Shown: positions 36,061 to 47,200 of the stretch, in pieces
Numbering within the stretch: the stretch's first letter is position 1
How the letters are laid out: every line of letters starts with the position of its first letter
NCBI GenBank assembly: GCA_028583605.1
Contig: CM053327.1
Span: 22,493,629 to 22,557,628 of the forward strand
Length of the DNA: 64,000 nucleotides
Reading direction: 5' to 3'
Source of the DNA: Dastarcus helophoroides
Taxonomy: Eukaryota > Arthropoda > Insecta > Coleoptera > Bothrideridae
The notes under the pieces: generated by a model
Told to the model about the DNA's origin: nothing
The model's database searches: none
Seen by the model: the letters and a program-made list of their open reading frames with translations, nothing else
Translations under genes and position numbers: made by a program

Positions 36061-38484
36061 AAATTATTAATAAAAGAATTTACTTCCATATTTATTTTGC
36101 TGCCTTCGGTACAGGACGTGTGAGTATACTTGTAAGCATTATATAACCTATACATTCATAATCTAGTTCTAGCCTCTAGTTAAGTGCGACAATAATAGTT
36201 CCAATAATGCTATTTTCATAGATTATGTTCGATTTTTTTGAAACCATGTTGACATAAAATATTAAATATCTTCTAAAATTGCTGTTCTGAATAAATGTAA
36301 TAAGTTGTGATAAATGATGGTGAATTATGTAAAAGCATTGTCCTGTTCAGGATTTTTTTTAGATTATTAGAAAATGCAAAAATGTCATGTAAATGGTGTT
36401 TCACTTATTATTTTTATTACTTGCGAAAGAGCACGGAAGCAACAAATGTACACCCCATATTTCATAAAATTATTAGGTTGCATGTTGTGCAATAAAGCAC
36501 GCTATAATTGATCGATCAATCCTGAAGCTAGGGTGGTTTTTAGCTGACCACCTGTTGACGACGAAACGCTATCAGTTTTTCCTCGCGGTTTCTAAATCCC
36601 TACATCTGTTTTCCGGGCCGACCAGTGTGCATTTACACATGCGAGAATCCTAAAAGCGTGCTTGGAATACTCCCAAATTCTACTTGGCGTGCTCACAGAT
36701 TTGTGGTCAACCTTTACCTATATAAGCTTTCCGCTAAAATTTTCGGAAACAAATGTATATCCTTGACATGAACAAGACTGAAGTGTTAACCATAAGCACA
36801 TCCTTATTGATATAGGGTAATCACGCCCATTATAAAATTACTTATTTTATGCAATGACTGTTCCTTACACAGATGATTTTCCACAATTTATCAAATCATT
36901 CTCTTTATTCCGTTAAACTTTATAAATAATACAAAACATCAATTAAAATTAAACTTGACGCACATCGAAAGGGCAAAACAGTTTTAGTCAAAAACGTTTT
37001 GTTTCAGGACAAAAATATTTTGCTCTTTCTGTGTGCATGAAGCCAACGGCAATGCAACGCTCGACGTTTTTACAACGTGTTTTAAGAGATGCGACTAATC
37101 AATCTGCATCAGTCCATTTAATTTACATTGAAGTAGCAACATGGAACACCCTTAGTCAAAAACGTTTTTGAGTAAAACTGTTTTGTTTTTTCTGTGTACA
37201 CCAAGCACCTGCCACGTAAATCATTAGTGATTGGTTGCACTATAGATACTTTAAAGGTATCGAAGTGGTTTGTTTTAATTTAGTATCTTTAGGAGGAAAA
37301 GGAGTGAAAATAAAAATTGCACCAAGTCTGCAATATAATTCTCACGCAAATTGAAAGAGTCCCATTAAGCGCTCAAGGATAAACTGACCCTGTGGGTACA
37401 ATATTAAACATGCATGAGGTGAAGGCGCAGTTTATCCAGCTCTATCTCTGAGCTCTCTCTATAGTTAATGTAAATTACATAGATTAAGTATTTCCCTGAA
37501 TTTCGCATCTAATGACTGTTTTATTTTTTTATCAACGTAACTGGCGTGGAGCTCTCGTTTTAAATCAGATTCGGGAAAATTGTTTTTTAAACGTAATTGG
37601 TTTTGCTAAATTACACTTTTATCCTTAGCTCTCTCACTCACGAGTCCCTGCTCTTAATTCCGCTTTCATAAAGTCTTTAAATTATTTCTTTAATATTGCA
37701 GAAGAGAATTTACAAGTACCTGTTTTCACATTAAATTTTACTGTTTCGTTTCATCACTCAAGAGTCAAACAAGGTTTCCAATAAATCGTTGCTAAAAAAG
37801 AAAATAAATGTGTATTTAAGCAGAAAATTTCCGAACTCGAGTAAAACACAAACACAACTAATTCATTTTAGAATTGGGTAGTGGTAAAAATTGTCTTTTT
37901 TTATTTTATTTATTTTTAACGTGATTTGGTGATTGTAAGTAGATACAATGTATAAATAAAGACTTATTCAGTTCCTTTTCCAAACAATCTAATAATTAAC
38001 GATGTCAAGACATTTGTTTATTTATTATTATTTTAAACATTATAAAAGCCTGTTACTGCCGAGAGGATTTTCAAGGCCTAGGCTGGAAAATAAAATGGGA
38101 CCAAAAAAATTTCGATCATTTAAACATCACTCATTTTGTTTGTATTGTATCCATAAAATTGTGCAGATCACAAAAATGTAATAATATACGGGGTGTTCCA
38201 TTTAAAAGTCAAAAGTTGGTATCAATTTTAGCGAAAGTGGCAGTAGTAGGAATGTCATTTTTCACCTTTTTACCTTTATAAATAAAGAAAAAATAGGGAG
38301 TGTACCATGATCCTGTTACACCCGATTCATAGCATAAAAAAATACAAAATATGTTTAAACTACAATTTTACACCTCCATCTTCGTTACATTAGCACAACT
38401 CCCTTCGCTCACTATTATCGTCTCCTTCATCTTTATCTATATCTGGCAAGTCCATAATATTTTCCGCTAAAATGGGAACCAACC
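36061..38484. other. Intronic/intergenic flanking the hairpin MITE and PLE
   Basis: Apart from the MITE at 36955-37200, the only landmark is a GGGGTGTTCCATTTAAAAGT terminus at 38190, a common insect transposon end. No gene is seen before the PLE ORF. Confidence 0.4.
36955..37200. mobile_element. Hairpin MITE
   Basis: 36955-37040 folds on itself (arms CGCACATCGAAAGGGCAAAA and the complement of TTTTGCTCTTTCTGTGTGC). A third inverted copy of the terminal segment (AGTCAAAAACGTTTTTGAGT, AAAACTGTTTTGTTTTTTCTG) lies at about 37148-37200. It is therefore an inverted-repeat element of about 245 bases with a doubled left end. Confidence 0.6.
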
Positions 38485-40301
38485 ATGCTAATTTCGGATA
38501 ACGAACATCCCATCTTATCTAAAGGACTGAATTTTGCTATCGCCCCCAGAAAAATTCCAACTGAGGAAATAATCAGTGCAGTAGAGTCTTCCATCAGAAC
38601 TCTCCCTAAGAAGGTTGCAGATCCTATTCGTTTTCAAACCACAAAAATACTAAAATATACCAAACCACCAAAGTCCAACATTTCTAGAGAAGAAAGATGT
38701 GCCCTTAAAACCCTAAAAACAGATTCTTTAATCACTATTCTTTCGGCTAACAAAGGTGCAACTGTCATCTTGGATAATTCCGAGTATGCATCCAAAATTA
38801 ACGCCCTGTTGAATGATGGATCCTATATTCCTCTTCGTCGGGACCCAACAAGCAAAATTGAACGTGAACTAAAGTCGAAACTAAAATCCTCAAATTTGTC
38901 CGCAGACATCTTGTTCCGAAAGAATCCAAACCACCTCGTCTTTATGGTCTCCCCAAAATTCACAAACCCAATATTCCTCTTAGGCCCATTGTTAGCACGA
39001 TAAATTCACCTACCTACAGTGTCTCGAAATACTTATCTAACATCCTCAAGTCAAATACCGGAAACACATCATTACACGTTCTAAATTCCAAACACTTTGT
39101 CGAATTATTGTCTGAATTAACCCTAGACTCCAACGACATACTAGTAAGTTTTGACGTCACTTTACTATTCACAAATGTTCCAGTTTCCGACTTTATGACG
39201 ATAATTCGTCAATTACTTTCAGGCAAAGAGAATGCAGATTCTCTAGCTGATTTAACTGAAATGTACCTCACATCGACCTATTTTTCGTGCAATGGCAGCT
39301 TCTATAAACAAGACTCCGGCACCCCAATTGGTTCTCCCTTATCCTCCGTCGTAGCAAATATTTTCATGGAATCTTTCGAAAATACTGCGTTGGAAACTGC
39401 GAATTTGAAACCTAAGGTTTGGCTTCGTTATGTAGATGACACATTTACTGTTTGTCCACATGGCAAGGATTAACTAAATTTATTTTTGGAACACCTAAAC
39501 AGTTTACATTCTTCCATTAGCTTCACTATGGAAATCGAAAACAACGGTTCTCTTCCTTTTCTTGACTTACTGGTCACCCGTTTACCAAACGTTTCTCATT
39601 CCGTTTATCGAAAACCCACCCATACTAATCGTTATTTGCATGCAGAGTCCCATCATCACCCTTCCCAAAAACGTTCTGTCATAAATTCACTGGTTTCACG
39701 AGCTGTAGCAATTTCACAACCGATAAATCTTTCAGACGAGTTGAACAAAATTCGTTTCAATCTTCGCAACAATGGTTACAAATCGCACGACATTGAAACT
39801 GTCATTAAACGACATCTCCACCCTACCCTTCGTCCTTCACAAAATTCAATAATTTCTTCTAAAGCCTTTCTTCCTTATGTTCACGGAGTAACAGATCAAC
39901 TCGGAAAATTATTGAGAAAACACAACATTAAACCCATTTTTTCATCATCCTCAAAGATCCAACAGCTTCTCCCATCTCCCAAAGATAAAAGTTCATCCTT
40001 TTGTTCTAATGGCGCGTACAGGGTTCCTTGTCCTTGTGGTTCAGTATACATCGGAGAAACGGGGCGATCATTTAAGATGCGAATATCCGAGCACCAAAGA
40101 TGTCTTAGGTCTGGTTTATTTTCGCAGTCAGCCAATGCCGAACATCAACATGAGACCGGACATACGATTCTCTTTGATAATATTTCAATTATATTCAATA
40201 TTCCCAATTACTATAATAGGAAGATACGCGAAACCATTGAAATCCGAAAATTCCCCAAAAACATCAACAGAGACGACGGTTACATGCTTTCCTCCATCTA
40301 G
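38485..40301 (+). pseudogene. PLE ORF: reverse transcriptase / GIY-YIG, one frameshift and one stop
   Basis: The segments 38485-38930, 38931-39470 and 39474-40301 together make a near full-length PLE polyprotein. The two lesions are a shift of frame around 38920-38930 and a TAA at 39471-39473, 31 bases after the intact YVDD catalytic box. The product would prime reverse transcription on nicked DNA or telomeric ends. As it stands no complete protein can be made without recoding. Confidence 0.88.
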
Positions 40302-40378
40302 AAACCAACCATCGGAAATCTTCGGAAGTGATCGCGCAGACGAAGGGTATATAAAGTTTTCGCTTTCCCTCTTTCCTA

Positions 40379-40519
40379 TCAGAAGATTTTCACCTCTGAT
40401 GTGGTGGACATACCGAGTTACCGTGCTCTTTTGTCTAAACTTTCTTATCCTTTGTACCAATTTTCAATTCAGAAGAGTTTCGCCTCTGGTATGGTGGACA
40501 TACTGAGTTACCGTGCTCT
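40379..40519 (+). repeat. Short direct repeats downstream of the PLE ORF
   Basis: Two 51-base units, 40379-40429 and 40469-40519, start TCAGAAGA, share GTGGACATAC and GAGTTACCGTGCTCT, and are offset by 90 bases. They sit between the PLE stop codon and the hammerhead-like motif and probably belong to the element's non-coding tail. Confidence 0.7.
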
Positions 40520-40598
40520 GATGTTTTGAAATTGGCCTTTTCATTCTTTCGTTTTTTGCATATTTCCTCATATTCCTCTTTTCATTTTGTTGTTTCTT

Positions 40599-40643
40599 TG
40601 TTCCCGAAGAAGCCCTCTACGATGGTGGGCGAAACGTCGAACA
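40599..40643 (+). ncRNA. Hammerhead-like motif C in the PLE tail
   Basis: Stem I is TGTTC/GAACA (40599-40603 with 40639-40643, five pairs). The box CCGAAGA at 40604-40610 is CUGANGA with U4 changed to C. After one unpaired A comes stem II GCCC/GGGC (612-615 and 627-630). GAA is at 631-633, the palindrome ACGT at 634-637 is a minimal stem III, and C at 638 is the cleavage position. PLEs are known to carry small hammerhead motifs in their terminal repeats, usually with a tiny stem III suited to dimer activity, so position and form both fit. The U4 change and extra A suggest it may be inactive. Confidence 0.5.
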
Positions 40644-41084
40644 CTTTTAGTAGTTCTTTGACACGGTCCAATCCCGGAAGAAGTATATCCTGTACTATTT
40701 TTTAATATATCGAAAGGTATTTTGAATGTACAACATAGTTTACGGGATACATATAGAAGTGAGTTCAGAATACAGATAAGGAAAAATTTTCATTGTCCAT
40801 GTAAAACGCTAAGAATTGTCTCTTCCATAGTTTTCTACGGCCGCTGAACATATTCCCCTACTTTGAGGCAGCATGCTCGTAGCTTCCAGTTTAGATGTTA
40901 GAACAAACTCTTCGAGAGTTTTACAACAGACTGGAAGATTGTTTAGCATAGTTTAGCGGCCTATTTGAACTCATATTGTAATTTTTAAAGAGTTATTTTG
41001 TTATATTCTTTATTAGAATTATTATTTATTTTGTTTAAGAAATCTCGTTTATTTATTTTGGTTATCAAAGAATATCAGTTTTAT

Positions 41085-41408
41085 TTTGCCTCAGACGTTG
41101 ATTTAATCAGCGGACTAAAAGAACAAACAGCATGTGGTACGCAAATTTTAATAAAATTGTTGCCTGCCAGTAGTAATCCCGTAACAAAACACGTTAGAAG
41201 CTGTGATGTACTACTGAAATCTCCACCAGCACTGATCGCTGCGCTCTGCGTTGAATTGTTTACACCGGTGTAGGAGAATACAAGGCGCCGCCCATCTATC
41301 CCACTATTAACTCCCAATGTTAATTCTCTCATTAACATTCTCCCTATGGACAGTGTTTGACTTTCCTGATGTATATAGCACCATCTCCAACTAAAAAAAA
41401 AAAAAAAA
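41085..41408 (+). mobile_element. Poly(A)-ended retroposon-like segment
   Basis: The segment ends in 16 consecutive A residues (41393-41408) and is less AT-rich than its surroundings, with TGTTAATTCTCTCATTAACA near 41320. The 120-codon minus-strand ORF across it has no family I recognise and includes the poly(T) as phenylalanines, so I do not call it a gene. A SINE or truncated LINE 3' end is most likely; the 5' limit is a guess. Confidence 0.35.
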
Positions 41409-43239
41409 TTAGACAAAACGCATTTTGGATGTCCGCTCTTCAAATGTTTTGAAATATCAATATTACATTTTAAGATACATTATTCAATTCCTCGGCCCAA
41501 ATATTTATTTCAAATGATCATTGCTGTTATTAAAAAGTTCCACTAATTTAAGATTTTACTTTTGCTGCAAATTATTATTGATTTTTTTTTTCTTTTTTAG
41601 TTTACTGTGGTAAACATACCAATATTTGACGTTACATCGAAAAAACTTGGAACCGTTGATTGAATACATTCAGCCAACGACAGAACTAAGAAAAATTATT
41701 ATCTTCAGGCGCTTTGAGGTTTTTTAAAAAGCCTTTCGCTCGATCACAAATAAAAACTAATCAGCTATAAATTTTCATTAATAGATAGATATTTCTACAC
41801 AAAAATAAAGAAAAATAAAGTGGATTCTGCAAATTAAAGTTCAAATTATGAAAGTGATTACCTTGAGTCAATTCATTAACAAGGGTTAGTCCAAAAATTC
41901 TGTATTGTAAAATAAAATATGGTTATTAAATTATGCTTGAAATAATTTTTCAAGTACGCTACATAAATTTTTCTCAATATTTCTCAAAGAATGGAATTAT
42001 TTCAAAATAATAATGTATATAAAAAGAAGAGCAACTCAAGATAAATAACCGGGAGGTCGATTTCAGAATTCACCAAATACTCTCCAAATCTCTTCAAAGC
42101 AGACGTCACTGAAGGAAACGGTTCTTTCTCGCTCTAGCGCTCTCGCAGATCTATTAGAAATCGTTAAATCCCTGCCTATAGTGGAAAGCCCCATCCAATT
42201 CCACATGTCTCCTCATCGGATCAGACCACGGACGCAGAGACATTCTGTTATTGAATGCCACGGGTTACTTCTATTTCCTTCGATTTCTCATTCCCTCCGC
42301 TCCGCACTATATAAATATCCTTTACTCATTTTGTCCTTCTAAGCAAACAAGGTTTATTGCTTTGTTGTTCGGAATTTTCGGAACTAAGTAGACTATCATC
42401 GACCATTATTTGCAGAGGAAAATTGAATATAGAAATTTCATGTCCGAGCAAATATTAAATACTTTAGGGGAGATATTTTAGCGGAAACCGCTCCCCTTCT
42501 TGTTTGTTTGCATTGGTATAGATAGTTCCGGCGACCGCAACTTAATATTAAGATTTTGGCCTATATTATTTTTGACATAAAATCGTGCAGGCTTGTCCAA
42601 CGCATTATAATTACATTGTCCCAGAAATGTACGGGAAATTATTTCAACCTTGACATTGAAACAACATACACATTCCATCCATTTATTTATAGACCTAGTA
42701 TATTGTTTAATTAATGTCTTCAAATATTTTATAACCTTATGACAATGAAACTAAGAGCGGGTTGTAATACATAAAACTTGGCTGGATAGGGTGCCACGCC
42801 TAAAAATGTGTAAGCAGTTAAGAAACTAACGTAGGCGGCGCGTTTCAATGCACACTATCCACCCCAAATATTTTTTTTAGATCGTAATTTTTAGTAAAGA
42901 CGCAAAAATACGTCAATAAGCATACTCAGGGGGACATATATCGTGATATTTACACTGAGTGTAAACGCCACCCCTCCTCCCTATACCAATCCTATATTTT
43001 CTTCGAGTTTTGGGTTCCCCTTGATTAATATATTTTAAAAATGAATAATATTTGGGATCTAGAGTGAATATTTGTGGAGGTACAGCTTTTCGAATTTATA
43101 TTAAGCAAGGATTAGTCAAATGAATGAAACGTTGCATCAGATTGAGTCTTGTTATTATCATGTAATTAAAAAGAAAAAAAGTAATTGATGTTCAAACTGA
43201 CTTACGTTGACCTACATGCAATGATATAATCCAAAGGCA
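41409..43239. other. Intronic, no gene
   Basis: AT-rich with a GC-richer stretch at 42480-42860 that looks repeat-derived (GGTATAGATAGTTCCGGCGA; TATAGACCTAGTATA also occurs in similar form near 5070). The 81-codon minus-strand ORF there has no recognised family. Confidence 0.35.
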
Positions 43240-43960
43240 CCTCCCTAACATTACTGATGGGGTCAATTTTCGACATTTATAAATCATTCTTTCTTGTAAC
43301 TTATCTATGGCTTTTGGTTGTGCTGTATGGATTTTTGTTTTTCAAAAACAGAATTAACCGAAAGAAATCCAGGGAGGTCAAATCAGGTGACCTAGGTGAC
43401 TACTCCATCGTGGCACCTCTCCTGTCTATCTTTCTCCTAATATTCACCTACAGATCAACTTAAACCTGCCTTATTATTTTGAAACATAAATAAATCTTTG
43501 GAAAGATTTTCGTGGCTCTCTAGTATTTTAGTTATTTCTAGTTTATTGGCTCTCGAAAACAACTTCCCTAAAACAGCTACCTTCGTGGCTTCGTTGCAGG
43601 CTACTGTTTCTGGTGCAGTTTATTAGCTACAAACCCACAGATCCTATTTCCATAAAGTTTTGCACCAAATCTGTTTAATTTTGTCACATACATTATCTGG
43701 GGAGAGCAGAATTTTAAAAAATTAGCTGCAGGTCTTGCATTATTTCAATCCAGACCATTGAGATTCTTAGCATTGCTTAGCAATGGGTTTTCATGGTATT
43801 TCTTACCGGCTGATCAAATTGCCAAATATTTTGTGTTTACCATGCATAATAACAGTAACCAGTATGTTCGACGCCTCCCAAAACCATCATGCCGTCCCTC
43901 CAAAATCAAGCAACCCTTGACCAATTTCTAATTCGAGCTATAGGAGCTGAGTTTGCCTTA
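43240..43960 (-). pseudogene. Degenerate Tc1/mariner transposase fragments
   Basis: Minus-strand translation of 43435-43355 gives GGATME*SPRSPDLTSLDFF, the DDE third-acid block of IS630/mariner transposases. 43935-43868 on the same strand gives W-R-D-G-M-M-V-L-G-G-V, close to the VMVWGG block. They could be parts of one element or of two. Stops are present in both. Confidence 0.5.
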
Positions 43961-44144
43961 ACTCTCTTGGGTTTTAAAAATAACGTAATGGCTCTTGCTA
44001 GTGTATTTTTAATGAATTGCAGATTTACTTTCATATACAATACTTGATTTCTTACAATACAACATATTACATCCTAATAACAAGATTCGCTTTTTTTTCT
44101 TTTATTAATGGATTTCATTCAAATATGATTTACTTTGGTTTCAG
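43961..44144 (+). other. End of the large upstream bru3 intron
   Basis: AT-rich intron end with a polypyrimidine tract (CTTTTTTTTCTTTTATT near 44090) before the AG at 44143-44144. Confidence 0.6.
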
Positions 44145-44288
44145 GGAGCCTCTTCCAGCTTGGTAGTTAAATTCGCAGACACAGAAAAGGAACGCCAGCT
44201 AAGACGTATGCAGCAGATGGCCGGAAACATGAGTCTTCTTAACCCTTTCGTGTTCAACCAATTCGGGGCGTACGGAGCTTACGCACAG
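44145..44288 (+). CDS. bru3: bru3 exon: end of RRM2 and start of linker
   Basis: The exon holds 48 codons, in frame from its first base (phase 0 at both ends). The acceptor is ttggtttcag and the donor is gtaagc. It encodes [20 protein letters not shown] followed by [20 protein letters not shown] and GAYGAYAQ. The [11 protein letters not shown] block is the hallmark end of CELF RRM2, and the RRMQQMAG helix follows it in all family members. No recognisable upstream exon was found in the preceding 44 kb, which implies a very long intron. Confidence 0.93.
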
Positions 44289-47200
44289 GTAAGCTTTTTC
44301 TAAGAAGAGAGCGCCTTATAATGGGAAATATTCTTTGAAACTTGCGCGCCTAACAAGTGATCTTTGTCGGTCGCTATTCCGAGTATCAAAGGAAACGTAG
44401 ATTCCAAGAATATTTTCATGTTTTAAATCTCCTCAAAGATATTATATTCGTCTTTTGAATATTTTATGCTTCCCTTAATTTGAAGGAGCTTTAGATTTTT
44501 ATTCATCAAGAAAAATCTGTTATTTATATTTTTTCTGCTCATTATTTAGTTCTTCTGCATGCGAAAGCGCTTTGGGCAAAAGAATATAAAATGTTTCCAC
44601 TGCTTTGAAAAGAAAAAAGATCATTAAAGTAATTTGCTGACAGAAATATTAGGGTCTTAGTCTTTCGAAACTATGAAATAAAAAGCCTTTCTGACAACCC
44701 TAACAAGTATAAAATAACTAAACTTCAAAGCTTACCTGAATGTATTAAAAAAATATTTCCTTAGTAGCCAGGGCAAAAACGTTTCTAAAATTAATTTGAT
44801 TGACGTTTATTTAGTCGAAAGTTAGTAAGTAACTTCTTCTTTTTGCAGGTTATTGGAACACCTTTAAGAATTTTGTTATGACTGTCATACATTTGTTCGT
44901 TAGATACTAAGATAGGACAGTCCATATTACTTATTATAATAATTTTAACTTAACATATGTGCCTCGTTTTTTTTTTACAAATGCAGTAGCTAAATAAACT
45001 TAATAACTACAAAGAATAACAAAGAAGTCGTCTCCATGTGCAATTTTAACATCTCGAACAAAACAACCAAAAAAAAAAAAAAAATAAGACCTGGGACCCA
45101 TTATAGCGTTCATGGGGCACCATGTCGTGCGGAGCCCGGTATAGCTGTACGCATAGTCTATTGTACCAATTTGCGTTCGAAACACTAAAAACAAAAAGTA
45201 ATATACGTAAAACCAACTAAAAAAAACAAGAACTATAAGCTTTATAGGTTTCAACAAATTCAATTTAAAAACATTTAGATTTTGCTTAGGAACGTTTTTT
45301 TTGCAATGCCATATTTTTCCATGCTTTAAGAGTAGTCCAGCATTTATTAATTATTTTTTTTTTTATCTTGAATGACCATTTATGTACCTAGAGTCTAATT
45401 TCGATCGAAATGCCGCACAAGGAGTCCATATCAAAATATTGAATATTTGGTTTACTACTTATTGAAAAATTAAAACAATTCCCGACACTCTGTTTAGAAA
45501 TTTCATTTTATTGTTCTTTTTGTGCATCGTTTTCATTTTAATAAAAATTTTTTTACGTGTTTAATATGATATTCATATCAACGTATCAAGAAAACTTCTT
45601 GTTCTTCGAACACAAAATATTAAGAAATTTTCTACCTCTATAAATAAAATAGCTTGAAACAAATTTGTAAATAATAAATTAGATTTAGAGAGTAATCATC
45701 TAAATTACATATTTTCTTTCAGCAACAAGCTGCTCTGATGGCAGCTGCCACAGCACAAGGAACTTATATTAATCCAATGGCAGCATTAGCAACACAAATA
45801 CCACATACAGCACTGAATGGTATGGCCAATTCTGTGGTACCACCAACGTCAGGTAAGTGACTAAAATGTGAATGTACCAAATTTATACATTGCTATATTT
45901 TTAAAACTTGGTTAAATAAGTATAATTTAAAATAACAACATTAAACACAAAAAATATTATAATGTTCCATTTATTTTATAAACGTGGTTATATTTTGAGT
46001 GCCATTATATTTAATGATTTGCAAATATTGTCAAATTTTAAAAATCACATACTACAAGGTTACTTGGAAATTACAAGCTAAATTTTTTGAAAACCATAGA
46101 AGCTCACAAATATTTACAATCTTGACAACTTATAATCGTGAACGAATAGCTAGAGTATCTGACTAAACCTTTAATGAAAGCATTGGATAAGAGTTCGCTC
46201 TTTAAGGTTTTGTAATTCATGGAGACGGTTAGCATAACAACAACCAAACAAACTATTGATATAATCACCGATGATACTGAAGAACGAAACCTGGTCCAAT
46301 TATATTAAATATTTATCCAAACATCGTGGAATTTTCCATTTTAATTATTAATATATTTTATCAGTTGAACATTGAAGCATTAAAAATATCAATTATTTGA
46401 ATACAGACCGTTTTAGGATATAAACCAGTAATAGTTTCTTTTGACAATTGTAAACTGAGAACAGATTCGGGCTATTTCTCTCAAATCCGTTCGGCTTTAC
46501 TTATCTGGAACAGTTTCTCGTGGTTATGGTGGGATTTCTGGACGAGTTTCCCTCATATCCCTTTGATTGAAAGAGGCGTATTGCAAGAAATATCCACTAT
46601 GGGAGCGCTTTTGTTGGCTATAAATCTGAGAATAATTTTTAAGTGAGCTATGAAAACATTCGGAAAGAGGAAAGGATACCAAGGCTATACAAATAAAAAT
46701 TTTATGTGCAGCAGATGTTTTTTCTTTGAATATCCCACTACTTATAATATGTTAGCCACAAACAGCAATAACTATATTTCCCTAAATAAAAAGGAAATTT
46801 CCCTTTTTAGGAACCTCGCTATTGCAACAGAAATATTTTAAAATTTTGAATAATATTTTACTATTGTAAGTAAAATTTACCCTTTGATGTTCTTAGATGT
46901 TGGAGTGGGGGCAGGGACGGGTCAACCAGTTAATGGAACAATTCCTAGTTTACCCTCACCAACGATGCCAACTTTCAATATGGCGGCACAAACACCCAAC
47001 GGACAACCCGGTGGTACGGAGGCTGTTTATACAAACGGAATTCCACAAACGTATCCTGCCCGTAAGTAATCAAGGATAACATTAATACATGAATATTGTT
47101 ATATGGGGCGATTCACATAAGAGTACGACCCTCACGAATCACGAGCCCGAAGTGCAATCCAACTGCACACAAGACTTAAGCTGATTAAAAACTTATTTTA

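Larger units (their letters stand above)
38485..40690 (+). mobile_element. Penelope-like element (PLE) with RT and GIY-YIG endonuclease
   Basis: The N-terminal part (LSKGLNFAIAPRKIPTEE..., ILSANKGATVILD) is in one frame from 38485. The frame shifts just before 38931, where GLPKIHKPNIPLRPIVSTIN begins, and the second frame runs to 40301 with a single in-frame TAA at 39471-39473. RT blocks visible are SFDVTLLFTNVP (A), GTPIGSPLSSVVANIFMESF (B) and YVDD (39429-39440). The C-terminus carries CPCGSVYIGETGRSFKMRIS (GIY-YIG, VYIGET at 40044-40061) followed by an EHQ..H.TGH region. This RT plus GIY-YIG order defines Penelope-like elements. Only two lesions interrupt some 600 codons, so the insertion is fairly recent. 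The 5' end may be truncated. A hammerhead-like motif follows at 40599-40643. Confidence 0.93.

Noticed and set aside
36541..36575. GACGACGAAACGC resembles a hammerhead 3' box
   Set aside because: No CUGANGA box or stem II precedes it.
40009..40506. 165-codon ORF overlapping the PLE
   Set aside because: Shadow frame of the GIY-YIG coding region plus tail.
41081..41443. 120-codon minus-strand ORF
   Set aside because: It begins by translating the complement of the poly(A) tract into phenylalanines and matches no family; more likely a retroposon read backwards.
45060..45185. A16 tract with adjoining GC-richer segment as a retroposon
   Set aside because: The poly(A) lies on the wrong side of the GC-richer segment for a plus-strand tail, and no target duplication was seen.
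46270..46310. CTGAAGAACGAAACCTGGTC resembles a hammerhead core
   Set aside because: No stem II between the CTGAAGA and GAAAC boxes and no stem I; likely chance or fully decayed.
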